Shown here one piece after another: positions 25,461 to 40,000 of a stretch of DNA of 64,000 nucleotides. The translations under genes and the position numbers were made by a program. Numbering within the stretch: position 1 is the first letter of the stretch; every line of letters starts with the position of its first letter. A model generated the notes under the pieces. It saw only the letters and a program-made list of their open reading frames with translations. It did not search any database and was not told where the DNA came from. Location: positions 17,984-81,983 of the forward strand of contig NW_027460421.1 of assembly GCF_050947875.1 (NCBI RefSeq), in the 5' to 3' direction. The stretch comes from Dermacentor variabilis. Its lineage: Eukaryota > Arthropoda > Arachnida > Ixodida > Ixodidae.

Positions 25461-26599
25461 ACGTCGTTGGTGGAAATCCACGTGCGCGTTCTGCAAAAGC
25501 ACCATTTGCATGCATATCGTGCGTTTTGCAGAAAACTGCGTCCGCGTCTACCAAAAGATACATGTGCATGCTTAAAACGCGTTTTGGCACAAATCCATGT
25601 GCCGGTGCTAAAAGAGCAGCATCGGCATGCTTTTCACGTCGTTTGGTAGAAATCCACGTGCGCGTTCTGCCAAAAGCACCATTTGCATGCATATCATGTG
25701 GTTTTGCAGAAAAGTGCGTCCGCGTCTACCAAAAGATGCATGTGCATGCTTAAAACGCGTTTTGGCACAAAACCATGTGCGGGTGCTAAAAAGAGCAGCA
25801 CCGGCGTGCTTTTCACGTCGTTTGGTAGAAATCCACGTGCGCGTTCTGCAAAAGCACCATTTGCATGGATGTCGTGTGGTTTTGCAGAAAAGTGCGTCCG
25901 CGTCAACCAAAAGATGCATGTGCATGCTTAAAACGCGTTTTGGCACAAATCCATGTGCGGGTGCTAAAAAGAGCAGCATCGGCATGCTTTTCCACGTCGT
26001 TTGGTAGAAATCCACGTGCGCGTTCTGCCAAAAGCACCATTTGCATGCATATCGTGCGGTTTTGCAGAAACTGCGTCCGCGTCTACCAAAAGATGCATGT
26101 GCATGCTTAAAACGCGTTTTGGCACAAATCCATGTGCCGGTGCTAAAAAGAGCAGCATCGGCATGCTTTTCACGTCGTTTGGTAGAAATCCACGTGCGCG
26201 TTCTGCCAAAGCACCATTTTGCATGCATATCGTGTGGTTTTGCAGAAAAGTGCGTCCGCGTCAACCAAGAGATGCATGTGCATGCTTAAAACGCGTTTTA
26301 GCACAAATCCATGTGCGGGTGCTAAAAGAGCAGCATCGGCATGCTTTTCACGTCGTTTGGTAGAAATCCACGTGCGCGTTCTGCCAAAAGCACCATTTGC
26401 ATGCATATCGTGCGGTTTTGCAGAAAACTGCGTCCGAATCTACCAAAATATGCATGTGCATGCTTAAAACGCGTTTTGGCACAAATCCATGTGCCGGTGC
26501 TTAAAAGAGCCGCATCGGCATGCTTTTGACGTCGTTGGTAGAAATCCACGTGCGCGTTCTGCCAAAAGCACCATTTGCATGCATATCGTGTGGTTTTGC

Positions 26600-29500
26600 A
26601 GAAAAGTGCGTAAGCGTCTACCAAAAGATGCATGTGCATGTTAAAACGCGTTTTAGCACAAATCTATGTGCCGGTGCTAAAAGAGCAGCATCGGCAGGCT
26701 TTTCACGTCGTTTGGTAGAAATCCTCGTGCGCGTTCTGCCAAAAGCACCTTTGCATGCATATCGTGTGGTTTTGCAGAAAACTGCGTCCGCGTCTACCAA
26801 AAGATGCATGTGCATGCTTAACACGCGTTTTGGCACAAATCCATGTGCGGGTGCTAAAAAGAGCAGCATCGGCATGCTTTTCACGTCGTTTGGTAGAAAT
26901 CCACGCGCGCGTTCCAAAAGCACCATTTGCATGCATATCGTGTGGTTTGCAGAAAACTGCGTCCGCGTCTACCAAAAGATGCATGTGCATGCTTAACACG
27001 CGTTTTGGCACAAATCCATGTGCGGGTGCTAAAAGAGCAGCATCGGCATGCTTTTCACGTGGTTTGGTAGAAAATTCCCACGTGCGCGTTCTGCCAAAGC
27101 ACCATTTGCATGCATATCGTGGTGGTTTTGCAGAAAACTGCGTCCGCGTCTACCAAAAGATGCATGTGCATGCTTAAAACGCGTTTTGGCACAAATCCAT
27201 GTGCGGGTGCTAAAAAGAGCAGCATCCGCATGCTTTTCACGTCGTTTGGTAGAAATCCACGTGCGCGTTCTGGCCAAAAGCACCATTTGCATGCATATCG
27301 TGTGGTTTTGCAGAAAACTGCGTCCGCGTCTACCAAAGATGCATGTGCATGTTTAAAACGCGTTTTGGCACAAATCCATGTGCGGGTGCTAAAAATAGCA
27401 GCATCGGCATGCTTTTCACGTCGTTTGGTAGAATCCACGCGCGCGTTCTGCCAAAAGCACCATTTGCATGCATAACGTGTGGTTTTGCCGAAAACTGCGT
27501 CCGCGTCTACCAAAAGATGCATGTGCACGCTGAAAACGCGTTTGGCACAAATCCATGTGCGGGTGCTAAAAAGAGCAGTATCGGCATGCTTTTCACGTCG
27601 TTTGGTGGAAATCCACGTGCGCGTTCTGCCAAAAGCACCATTTGCATGCATATCGTGCGGTTTTGCAGAAAACTGCGGTCCGCGTCTACCAAAAGATGCA
27701 TGTTGCATGCTTAAAACGCGTTTTGGGCACAAATCATGTGCGGGTGCTAAAAAGAGCAGCATCGGCATGCTTTTCACGTCGTTTGTAGAATCCACGTGCG
27801 CGTTCTGCCAAAAGCGCCATTTGCACGCATATCGTGTGGTTTTGCAGAAAACTGCGTCCGCGTCTACCAAAAGATGCATGTGCATGCTTAAAACGCGTTT
27901 TGGCACAAATCCATGTGCGGGTGCTAAAAAGAGCAGCATCGGCATGCTTTTCACGTCGTTTGGTAGAAATCCACGTGCGCGTTCCGCCAAAAGCACCATT
28001 GCATGTATATCGTGTGGTTTTGCAGAAAACTGCGTCCGCGTCTACCAAAAGATGCATGTGCACGCTTAAAACGCGTTTTGGCACAAATCCATGTGCGGGT
28101 GCTAAAAAGAGCAGCATCGGCATCCTTTTCACGTCGTTTGTAAAATCCACGTGCGCGGTTCTGGCAAAAGCACCATTTGCATGTATATCGTGTGGTTTTG
28201 CAGAAAACTGCGTCCGCGTCTACCAAAAGATGCATGTGCATGCTTAAACGCGTTTTGCACAAATCCATGTGCGGGTGCTAAATAGAGCAGCATCGGCATG
28301 CTTTTCACGTCGTTTGGTGGAAATCCACGTGCGCGTTCTGCCAAAGCACCATTTGCATGCATATCGTGCGGTTTTGCAGAAAACTGCGTCCGCGTCTACC
28401 AAAAGATGCATGTGCATGCTTAAAACGCGTTTTGGCACAAATCCATGTGCCGGTGTTAAAAAGAGCAGCATCGGCATGCTTTTCACGTCGTTTGGTAGAA
28501 ATCCACGTGCGCGTTCTGCCAAAAGCACCATTTGCATGCATATCGTGTGGTTTTGCAGAAAAGTGCGTCCGCGTCTACCAAAAGATGCATGTGCATGTTT
28601 AAACGCGTTTTAGCACAAATCCATGTGCCGGTGCTAAAAAGAGCAGCATCGGCAGGCTTTTCACGTCGTTGGTATGAAATCCACGTGCGCGTTCTGCCAA
28701 AAGCACCATTTGCATGCATATCGTGTGGTTTTGCAGAAACTGCGTCCGCGTCTACAAAAGATGCATGTGCATACTTAACACGCGTTTTGGCACAAATCCA
28801 TGTTGCGGGTGCTAAAAATAGCAGCATCGGCATGCTTTTCACGTCGTTGGTAGAAATCCACGCGCGCGTTCTGCCAAAAGCACCATTTGCATGCATATCG
28901 TGTGGTTTTTGCCGAAAACTGCGTCCGCGTCTACCAAAAGTTGCATGTGCATGCTGAAAACGCGTTTTTGGCACAAATCCATGTGCGGGTGCTAAAAAGA
29001 GCAGTATCGGCATGCTTTTCACGTCGTTTGTGATATCCACGTGCGCGTTCTGCCAAAAGCACCATTTGCATGCATATCGTGCGGTTTGCAGAAAACTGCG
29101 TCCGCGTCTACCAAAAGATGCATGTGCATGCTTAAAACGCGTTTTGGCACAAATCCATGTGCGGGTGCTAAAAGAGCAGCATCGGCATGCTTTTCACGTC
29201 GTTTGTAGAAATCCACGTGCGCGTTCTGCCAAAAGCGCCATTTGCATGCATATCGTGTGGTTTTGCAGAAAACTGCGTCCGCGTCTACCAAAAGATGCAT
29301 GTGCATGCTTAAAACGCGTTTTGGCACAAATCCATGTGCGGGTGCCTAAAAAGAGCAGCATCGGCATGCTTTCACGTCGTTTGGTAGAAATCCTGTGCGC
29401 GTTCGCCAAAAGCACCATTTGCATGTACTATCGTGTGGTTTTGCAGAAAACTGCGTCCGCGTCTACCAAAAGATGCATGCGCACGCTTAAAACGCGTTTG

Positions 29501-29980
29501 GCACAAATCCTTGTGCGGGTGCTAAAAAGAGCAGCATCGCATCCTTTTCACGTCGTTTGGTAGAAATCCACGTGCGCGTTCTGCACAAAAGCGCCATTTG
29601 CATGCATATCGTGTGGTTTGCAGAAAACTGCGTCCGCGTCTACCAAAAGATGCATGTGCAATGCTTAAAACGCGTTTTGGCACAAATCCGTGTGCGGGTG
29701 CTAAAAAGAGCAGCATCGGCATGCTTTTCACGTCGTTTGGTAGAAATCCACGTGCGCGTTTTGCCAAAAGCACCATTTGCATGCATATCGTGCGGTTTTG
29801 AAGAAACTGCGTCCGCGTCTACCAAAAGATACATGTGCATGCTTAAAACGCGTTTTGGCACAAATCCATGTGCGGGTGCTAAAAAGAGCAGCATCGGCAT
29901 GCTTTTCACGTCGTTTGTAGAAATCCACGTGCGCGTTCTGCAAAAGCACCATTTGCATGCATATCGTATAGTTTTGCAGA
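26600..29980 (+). repeat. 19/21-mer HOR segment R5, unit 1
   Basis: Four rare markers follow one another at fixed distances: CTAAATAGAGC (about 28,280), GTTTAAACG (28,597), CTAAAAATAGC (28,812) and TCGTATAGTT (29,964). The same series recurs twice downstream. An extra CTAAAAATAGC lies at 27,390. Indel density is highest in this unit. Confidence 0.7.
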
Positions 29981-32900
29981 AAAGTGCGTCCGCGTCTACC
30001 AAAAGATGCATGTGCATGCTTAAAACGCGTTTTGGCACAAATCCATGGGCCGGTGCTAAAAAGAGCAGCATCGCACGCTTTTCACGTCGTTTGGTAGAAA
30101 TCCACGTGCGCGTTCTGCCAAAAGCACCATTTGCATGCATATCGTGTGGTTTTGCAGAAAACTGCGTCCGCGTCTACCAAAAGATGCAAGTACATGCTTA
30201 AAACGCGTTTTGGCATAAATCCATGTGCTGGTGCTAAAAAGAGCAGCATCGGCATGCTTTTCACGTCGTTTGGTAGAAATCCACGTGCGCGTTCTGCCAA
30301 AAGCATCATTTGCATGCATGTCGTGCGGTTTTGCAGAAAACTGCGTCCGCGTCTACCAAAGATGCATGTGCATGCTTAAAACGCGTTTTGGCACAAATCC
30401 ATGTGCGGGTGCTAAAAAGAGCAGCATCGGCATGCTTTTCACGTCTTTTGGTAGAAATCCACGTGCGCGTTCTGCCAAAAAGCACCATTTGCATGCATAT
30501 CGTGTGGTTTTGCAGAAAACTGCGTCCGCGTCTACCAAAAGATGCATGTGCTGCTTAAAACGCGTTTTGGCACAAATCCATGTGCGGGTGCTAAAAAGAG
30601 CAGCATCGGCATGTTTTTCACGTCGTTTGGTAGAAATCCACGTGCGCGTTCTGCCAAAAGCACCATTTGCAGCATATCGTGTGGTTTTGCCGAAAACTGC
30701 GTCCGCGTCTACCAAAAGATGCATGTGCACGCTGAAAACGCGTTTTGGCACAAATCCATGTGCGGGTGCTAAAAAGAGCAGTATCGGCATGCTTTTCACG
30801 TCGTTTGGTGGAAATCCACGTGCGCGTTCTGCCAAAAGCACCATTTGCATGCATATCGTGCGGTTTTGCAGAAAACTGCGTCCGCGTCTACCAAAAGATG
30901 CATGTGCATGCTTAAAACGCGTTTTGGCACAAATCCATGTGCGGGTGCTAAAAAGAGCAGCATCGGCATGCTTTTCACGTCGTTTGGTAGAAATCCACGT
31001 GCGCGTTCTGCCAAAAGCGCCATTTGCACGCATATCGTGTGGTTTTGCAGAAAACTGCGTCCGCGTCTACCAAAAGATGCATGTGCATGCTTAAAACGCG
31101 TTTTGGCACAAATCCATGTGCGGGTGCTAAAAAGAGCAGCATCGGCATGCTTTTCACGTCGTTTGGTAGAAATCCACGTGCGCGTTCCGCCAAAAGCACC
31201 ATTTGCATGTATATCGTGTGGTTTTGCAGAAACTGCGTCCGCGTCTACCAAAAGATGCATGTGCACGCTTAAAACGCGTTTTGGCACAAATCCATGTGCG
31301 GGTGCTAAAAAGAGCAGCATCGGCATCCTTTTCACGTCGTTTGGTAGAAATCCACGTGCGCGTTCTGCCAAAAGCGCCATTTGCATGCATATCGTGTGGT
31401 TTTGCAGAAAACTGCGTCCGCGTCTACCAAAAGATGCATGTGCATGCTTAAAACGCGTTTTGGCACAAATCCGTGTGCGGGTGCTAAAAAGAGCAGCATC
31501 GGCATGCTTTTCACGTCGTTTGGTAGAAATCCACGTGCGCGTTCTGGCAAAAGCACCATTTGCATGTATATCGTGTGGTTTTGCAGAAAACTGCGTCCGC
31601 GTCTACCAAAGATGCATGTGCATGCTTAAAACGCGTTTTGGCACAAATCCATGTGCGGGTGCTAAATAGAGCAGCATCGGCATGCTTTTCACGTCGTTTG
31701 GTGGAAATCCACGTGCGCGTTCTGCCAAAAGCACCATTTGCATGCATATCGTGCGGTTTTGCAGAAAACTGCGTCCGCGTCTACCAAAAGATGCATGTGC
31801 ATGCTTAAAACGCGTTTGGCACAATCCATGTGCCGGTGCTAAAAAGAGCAGCATCGGCATGCTTTTCACGTCGTTGGTAGAAATCCACGTGCGCGTTCTG
31901 CCAAAAGCACCATTTGCATGCATATCGTGTGTTTTGCAGAAAAGTGCGTCCGCGTCTACCAAAAGATGCATGTGCATGTTTAAACGCGTTTTAGCACAAA
32001 TCCATGTGCCGTGCTAAAAAGAGCAGCATCGGCAGGCTTTTCACGTCGTTTGGTAGAAATCCACGTGCGCGTTCTGCAAAAGCACCATTTGCATGCATAT
32101 CGTGTGGTTTTGCAGAAAACTGCGTCGCGCGTCTACCAAAAGATGCATGTGCATACTTAACACGCGTTTTGGCACAAATCCATGTGCGGGTGCTAAAAAT
32201 AGCAGCATCGGCATGCTTTTCACGTCGTTTGGTAGAAATCCACGCGCGCGTTCTGCCAAAAGCACCATTTGCATGCATATCGTGTGGTTTTGCCGAAAAC
32301 TGCGTCCGCGTCTACCAAAAGTTGCATGTGGATGCTGAAAACGCGTTTTGGCACAAATCCATGTGCGGGTGCTAAAAAGAGCAGTATCGGCATGCTTTTC
32401 CGTCGTTTGGTGGAAATCCACGTGCGCGTTTCTGCCAAAAGCACCATTTGCATGCATATCGTGCGGTTTTGCAGAAAACTGCGTCCGCGTCTACCAAAAG
32501 ATGCATGTGCATGCTTAAAACGCGTTTTGGCACAAATCCATGTGCGGGTGCTAAAAAGAGCAGCATCGGCATGCTTTTCACGTCGTTGGTAGAAATCCAC
32601 GTGCGCGTTTCTGCCAAAAGCGCCATTTGCATGCATATCGTGTGGTTTTGCAGAAAACTGCGTCCGCGTCTACCAAAAGATGCATGTGCATGCTTAAAAC
32701 GCGTTTTGGCACAAATCCATGTGCGGGTGCTAAAAAGAGCAGCATCGGACATGCTTTTCACGTCGTTTGGTAGAAATCCACGTGCGCGTTCCGCCAAAAG
32801 CACCATTTGCATGTATATCGTGTGGTTTTGCAGAAAACTGCGTCCGCGTCTACCAAAGATGCATGCGCACGCTTAAACGCGTTTTGGCACAAATCCATGT

Positions 32901-33360
32901 GCGGGTGCTAAAAAGAGCAGCATCGGCATCCTTTTCACGTCGTTTGGTAGAAATCCCACGTGCGCGTTCTGCCAAAAGCGCCATTTGCATGCATATCGTG
33001 TGGTTTTGCAGAAAACTGCGTCGCGTCTACCAAAAGATGCATGTGCATGCATAAAACGCGTTTGGCACAAATCCGTGTGCGGGTGCTAAAAAGAGCAGCA
33101 TCGGCATGCTTTTCACGTCGTTTGGTAGAAATCCACGTGCGCGTTCTGCCAAAAGCACCATTTGCATGCATATCGTGCGGTTTTGAAGAAAACTGCGTCC
33201 GCGTCTACCAAAAGATACATGTGCATGCTTAAAACGCGTTTTGGCACAAATCCATGTGCGGGTGCTAAAAAGAGCAGCATCGGCATGCTTTTCACGTCGT
33301 TTGGTAGAAATCCACGTGCGCGTTCTGCCAAAAGCACCATTTGCATGCATATCGTATAGT
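29980..33360 (+). repeat. 19-mer HOR segment R5, unit 2
   Basis: CTAAATAGAGC (31,663), GTTTAAACG (31,978), CTAAAAATAGC (32,192) and TCGTATAGTT (33,352) repeat the order and spacing of unit 1. The offset is about 3,384-3,388 bp, near 19 x 179 = 3,401 minus accumulated one-base losses. Additional shared markers are GTTTTGAAGAA (29,795 and 33,181) and GCAAGTACATGC (30,186 and 33,574). Confidence 0.75.
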
Positions 33361-36300
33361 TTTGCAGAAAAGTGCGTCCGCGTCTACCAAAAGATGCATG
33401 TGCATGCTTAAAACGCGTTTTGGCACAAATCCATGTGCCGGTGCTAAAAAGAGCAGCATCGGCACGCTTTTCACGTCGTTTGGTAGAAATCCACGTGCGC
33501 GTTCTGCCAAAAGCACCATTGCATGCATATCGTGTGGTTTTGCAGAAAACTGCGTCCGCGTCTACCAAAAGATGCAAGTACATGCTTAAAACGCGTTTTG
33601 CATAAATCCATGTGCAGGTGCTAAAAAGAGCAGCATCGGCATGCTTTTCACGTCGTTTGGTAGAAATCCACGTGCGCGTTCTGCCAAAAGCATCATTTGC
33701 ATGCATGTCGTGCGGTTTTGCAGAAAACTGCGTCCGCGTCTACAAAAGATGCATGTGCATGCTTAAAACGCGTTTTGGCACAAATCCATGTGCGGGTGCT
33801 AAAAAGAGCAGCATCGGCATGCTTTTCACGTCTTTTGGTAGAAATCCACGTGCGCGTTCTGCCAAAAGCACCATTTGCATGCATATCGTGTGGTTTTGCA
33901 GAAAACTGCGTCCGCGTCTACCAAAAGATGCATGTGCTGCTTAAAACGCGTTTTGGCACAAATCCATGTGCGGGGTGCTAAAAAGAGCAGCATCGGCATG
34001 TTTTTCACGTCGTTTGGTAGAAATCCACGTGCGCGTTCTGCCAAAAGCACCATTTGCATTGCATATCTTGTAGTTTTGCAGAAAAGTGCGTCCGCGTCTA
34101 CCAAAAGATGCATGTGCATGCTTAAAACGCGTTTTGGCACAAATCCATGTGCCGGTGCTAAAAAGAGCAGCATCGGCACGCTTTTCACGTCGTTTGGTCA
34201 GAAATCACGTGCGCGTTCTGCAAAAGCACCATTTGCATGCATATCGTGTGGTTTTGCAGAAAACTGCGTCGCGTCTACCAAAAGATGCAAGTACATGCTT
34301 AAAACGCGTTTGGCATAAATCCATGTGCGGGTGCTAAAAGAGCAGCATCGGCATGCTTTTCACGTCGTTTGGTAGAAATCCACGTGCGCGTTCTGCCAAA
34401 AGCACCATTTGCATGCATATCGTGCGGTTTTGCAGAAAACTGCGTCCGCGTCTACCAAAAGATGCATGTGCATGCTTAAAACTCGTTTTGGCACAAATCC
34501 ATGTGCCGGTGCTAAAAAGAGCAGCATCGGCATGCTTTTCACGTCGTTTGGTAGAAATCCACGTGCGCGTTCTGCCAAAAGCACCATTTGCATGCATATC
34601 GTGTGGTTTTGCAGAAACTGCGTCCGCGTCTACCAAAAGATGCATGTGCTGCTTAAAACGCGTTTTGGCACAAATCCATGTGCGGGTGCTAAAAAGAGCA
34701 GCATCGGCATGCTTTTCACGTCGTTTGGTAGAAATCCACGTGCGCGTTCTGCCAAAAGCACCATTTGCATGTATATCGTGTGGTTTTGCAGAAACTGCGT
34801 CCGCGTCTACCAAAAGATGCATGTGCATGCTTAAAACGCGTTTTGGCACAAATTCATGTGCGGGTGCTAAAAAGAGCAGCATCGGCATGCTTTTCACGTC
34901 GTTTGGTAGAAATCCACGTGCGCGTTCTGCCAAAAGCGCCATTTGCATGCATATCGTGTGGTTTTGCAGAAAACTGCGCCCGCGTCTACCAAAAGATGCA
35001 TGTGCATGCTTTAAAACGCGTTTTGGCACAAATCCATCTGCGGGTGCTAAAAAGAGCAGCATCGGCCTGCTTTTCACGTCGTTTGGTGGAAATCCACGTG
35101 CGCGTTCTGCCAAAAGCACCATTTGCATGCATATCGTGTGGTTTTGCAGAAAACTGCGTCCGCGTCTACCAAAAGATGCATGTGGCATGCTTAAAACGCG
35201 TTTTGGCACAAATCCATGTGCGGGTGCTAAAAAGAGCAGCATCGGCATGCTTTTCACGTCGTTTGGTAGAAATCACGTGCGCGTTCTGTCAAAAGCACCA
35301 TTTGCATGTATATCGTGTGGTTTTGCTGAAAACTGCGTCCGCGTCTACCAAAGATGCATGTGCATGCTTTAAAACGCGTTTTGGCACAAATCCATGTGCG
35401 GGTGCTAAATAGAGCAGCATCGGCATGCTTTCACGTCGTTTGGTGGAAATCCACGTGCGCGTTCTGCCAAAAGCACCATTTGCATGCATATCGAGCGGTT
35501 TTGCAGAAAACTGCGTCCGCGTCTACCAAAAGATGCATGTGCATGCTTAAAACGCGTTTTGGCACAAATCCATGTGCCGGTGCTGAAAAGAGCAGCATCG
35601 GCATGCTTTTCACGTCGTTTGTAGAAATCCACGTGCGCGTTCTGCGAAAAGCACCATTTGCATGCATATCGTGTGGTTTTGCAGAAAAGTGCGTCCGCGT
35701 CTACCAAAAGATGCATGTGCATGTTTAAACGCGTTTTAGCACAAATCCATGTGCCGGTGCTAAAAAGAGCAGCATCGGCAGGCTTTTCACGTCGTTTGGT
35801 AGAAATCCACGTGCGCGTTCTGCCAAAAGCCACCATTTGCATGCATATCGTGTGCTTTTGCAGAAAACTGCGTCCGCGTCTACCAAAAGATGCATGTGCA
35901 TACTTAACACGCGTTTTGGCACAAATCCATGTGCGGGTGCTAAAAATAGCAAGCATCGCATGCTTTTCACGTCGTTTGGTAGAAATCCACGTGCGCGTTC
36001 TGCCAAAGCATCATTTGCATGCATGTCGTGCGGTTTTGCAGAAAACTCGCGTCCGCGTCTACCAAAGATGCATGTGCATGCTGAAACGCGTTTTGGCACA
36101 AATCCATGTGCGGGTGCTAAAAGAGCAGTATCGGCATGCTTTTCACGTCGTTTGGTGGAAATCCACGTGCGCGTTCTGCAAAAGCAACATTTGCATGCAT
36201 ATCGTGCGGTTTTGCAGAAAACTGCGTCCGCGTCTACCAAAAGATGCATGTGCATGCTTAAAACGCGTTTTGCACAAATCCATGTGCGGGTGCTAAAAAG

Positions 36301-37095
36301 AGCAGCATCGGCATGCTTTTCACGTCGTTTGGTAGAAATCCACGTGCGCGTTCTGCCAAAAGCGCCATTTGCATGCATATCGTGTGGTTTTGCAGAAAAC
36401 TGCGTCCGCGTCTACCAAAAGATGCATGTGCATGCTTAAAACGCTTTTTGGCACAAATCCATGTGCCGGTGCTAAAAAGAGCAGCATCGGCATGCTTTTC
36501 ACGTCGTTTGGTAGAAATCCACGTGCGCGTTCGCCAAAAGCACCATTTGCATGTATATCGTGTGGTTTGCAGAAAACTGCGTCCGCGTCTACAAAAGATG
36601 CATGTGCACGCTTAAACGCGTTTTGGCACAAATCCATGTGCGGGTGCTAAAAAGAGCAGCATCGGCATCCTTTTCACGTCGTTTGGTAGAAATCCACGTG
36701 CGCGTTCTGCCAAAAGCGCCATTTGCATGCATATCGTGTGGTTTTGCAGAAAACTGCGTCCGCGTCTACCAAAAGATGCATGTGCATGCTTAAAACGCGT
36801 TTTGGCACAAATCCGTGTGCGGGTGCTAAGAAGAGCAGCATCGGCATGCTTTTCACGTCGTTTGGTAGAAATCACGTGCGCGTTCTGCCAAAGCACCATT
36901 TGCATGCATATCGTGCGGTTTTGCAGAAAACTGCGTCCGCGTCTACCAAAAGATACATGTGCATGCTTAAAACGCGTTTTGGCACAAATCCATGTGCGGG
37001 TGCTAAAAAGAGCAGCATCGGCATGCTTTTCACGTCGTTTGGTAGAAATCCACGTGCGCGTTCTGCCAAAAGCACCATTGCATGCATATCGTATA
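33360..37095 (+). repeat. 21-mer HOR segment R5, unit 3
   Basis: CTAAATAGAGC (35,406), GTTTAAACG (35,723), CTAAAAATAGC (35,940) and TCGTATAGTT (37,089) follow the order of the two previous units. The offset is about 3,736-3,745 bp (21 monomers with losses), two monomers longer than the previous period. It is the last place where the TTTAAACG monomer occurs in the window. Confidence 0.75.
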
Positions 37096-40000
37096 GTTTT
37101 GCAGAAAAGTGCGTCCGCGTCTACCAAAAGATGCATGTGCATGCTTAAAAACTCGTTTTGGCACAAAATCCATGTGCCGGTGCTAAAAAGAGCAGCATCG
37201 GCACGCTTTTCACGTCGTTTGGTAGAAATCCACGTGCGCGTTCTGCCAAAAGCATCATTTGGCATGCATGTCGTGCGGTTTTGCAGAAACTGCGTCCGCG
37301 TCTACCAAAAGATGCATGTGCATGCTTTAAAACGCGTTTTGGCACAAATCCATGTGCGGGTGCTAAAAAGAGCAGCATCGGCATGCTTTTCACGTCTTTT
37401 GGTAGAAATCCACGTGCGCGTTCTGCCAAAAGCACCATTTGCATGCATATCGTGTGGTTTTGCAGAAAACTGCGTCGCGTCTACCAAAAGATGCATGTGC
37501 TGCTTAAAACGCGTTTTGGCGCAAATCCATGTGCGGGTGCTAAAAGAGCAGCATCGGCATGTTTTCACGTCGTTTGGTAGAAATCCACGTGCGCGTTCTG
37601 CCAAAAGCACCATTTGCATGCATATCTTGTAGTTTTGCAGAAAAGTGCGTCCGCGTCTACAAAAGATGCATGTGCATGCTTAAAACGCGTTTTGGCACAA
37701 TCCATGTGCCGGTGCTAAAAGAGCAGCATCGGCACGCTTTTCACGTCGTTTGGTAGAAATCCACGTGCGCGTTCTGCCAAAAGCACCATTTGCATGCATA
37801 TCGTGTGGTTTTGCAGAAAACTGCGTCCGCGTCTACCAAAAGATGCAAGTACATGCTTAAAACGCGTTTTGGCATAAATCCATGTGCGGGTGCTAAAAAG
37901 AGCAGCATCGGCATGCTTTTCACGTCGTTTGGTAGAAATCCACGTGCGCGTTCTGCAAAAGCACCATTTGCATGCATATCGTGCGGTTTTGCAGAAAACT
38001 GCGTCCGCGTCTACCAAAAGATGCATGTGCATGCTTAAAACTCGTTTTGGCACAAATCCATGTGCCGGTGCTAAAAGAGCAGCATCGGCATGCTTTTCAC
38101 GTCGTTTGTAGAAATCCACGTGCGCGTTCTGCCAAAAGCACCATTTGCATGCATACCGTGTGGTTTTGCAGAAAACTGCGTCCGCGTCTACCAAAAGATG
38201 CATGTGCTGCTTAAAACGCGTTTTGGCACAAATCCATGTGCGGGTGCTAAAAAGAGCAGCATCGGCATGTTTTTCACGTCGTTTGGTAGAAATCCACGTG
38301 CGCGTTCTGCCAAAAGCACCATTTGCATGCATATCTTGTAGTTTTGCAGAAAAGTGCGTCCGCGTCTACCAAAAGATGCATGTGCATGCTTAAAACGCGT
38401 TTTGGCACAAATCCATGTGCCGGTGCTAAAAGAGCAGCATCGGCACGCCTTTTCACGTCGTTTGGTAGAAATCCACGTGCGCGTTCTGCCAAAAGCACCA
38501 TTTGCATGCATATCGTGTGGTTTTGCAGAAAACTGCGTCCGCGTCTACCAAAGATGCAAGTACATGCTTAAAACGCGTTTTGGCATAAATCCATGTGCGG
38601 GTGCTAAAAAGAGCAGCATCGGCATGCTTTTCACGTCGTTTGGTAGAAATCCACGTGCGCGTTCTGCCAAAAGCACCATTTGCATGCATATCGTGCGGTT
38701 TTGCAGAAAACTGCGTCCGCGTCTACCAAAAGATGCATGTGCATGCTTAAAACTCGTTTTGGCACAAATCCATGTGCCGGTGCTAAAAGAGCAGCATCGG
38801 CATGCTTTTCACGTCGTTTGGTAGAAATCCACGTGCGCGTTCTGCCAAAAGCACCATTTGCATGCATACCGTGTGCTTTTGCAGAAAACTGCGTCCGCGT
38901 CTACCAAAAGATGCATGTGCTGCTTAAAACGCGTTTTGGCACAAATCCATGTGCGGGTGCTAAAAGAGCAGCATCGGCATGCTTTTCCCGTCGTTTGGTA
39001 GAAATCCACGTGCGCGTTCTGCCAAAAGCACCATTTGCATGTTATCGTGTGGTTTGCAGAAAACTGCGTCCGCGTCTACCAAAAGATGCATGTGCATGCT
39101 TAAAACGCGTTTTGGCACAATTCATGTGCGGGTGCTAAAAAGAGCAGCATCGGCATGCTTTTCACGTCGTTTGGTGGAAATCCACGTGCGCGTTCTGCCA
39201 AAAAACCATTTGCATGCATATCGTGTGGTTTAGCAGAAAACTGCGTCCGCGTCTACCAAAAGATGCATGTGCATGCTTAAAACGCGTTTTGCACAAATCC
39301 ATGTGCGGGTGCTAAAAAGAGCAGCATCGGCATGCTTTTCACGTCGTTTGGTAGAAATCCACGTGCGCGTTCTGCCAAAAGCACCATTTGCATGTATATC
39401 GTGTGGTTTTGCTGAAAACTGCGTCCGCGTCTACCAAAAGATGCATGTGCACGCTTAAAACGCGTTTTGGCACAAATCCATGTGCGGGTGCTAAAAAGAG
39501 CAGCATCGCATGCTTTTCACGTCGTTTGTAGAAATCCACGTGCGCGTTCTGCCAAAAGCGCCATTTGCATGCATATCGTGTGGTTTTGCAGAAAACTGCG
39601 TCCGCGTCTACCAAAAGATGCATGTGCATGCTTAAAACGCGTTTTGGCACAAATCCATGTGCGGGTGCTAAAAGAGCAGCATCGGCATGCTTTTCACGTC
39701 GTTTGGTAGAAATCCACGTGCGCGTTCCGCCAAAAGCACCATTTGCATGTATATCGTGTGGTTTTGCAGAAAACTGCGTCCGCGTCTACCAAAAGATGCA
39801 TGTGCACGCTTAAAACGCGTTTTGGCACAAATCCATGTGCGGGTGCTAAAAAGAGCAGCATCGGCATCCTTTTCACGTCGTTTGGTAGAAATCCACGTGC
39901 GCGTTCTGCCTAAAGCACCATTTGCATGCATATCGTGTGGTTTTGCAGACAACTGCGTCCGCGTCTATCAAAAGATGCAAGTACATGCTTAAAACGCGTT

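Noticed and set aside
27661..27740. A distinct sequence or microsatellite near 27.7 kb
   Set aside because: It is the ordinary monomer with four one-base indels close together (CTGCGGTCC, TGTTGC, TTTTGGGC, AAATCATG).
34353..35372. A 339-codon plus-strand open frame, and similar 300+ codon frames near 27,055-27,999 and 51,527-52,489
   Set aside because: They are concatenations of all three phases of the satellite joined by one-base indels. The same peptides appear at every monomer in other phases and on the other strand. There is no domain, no start context, and frame length changes with each indel.
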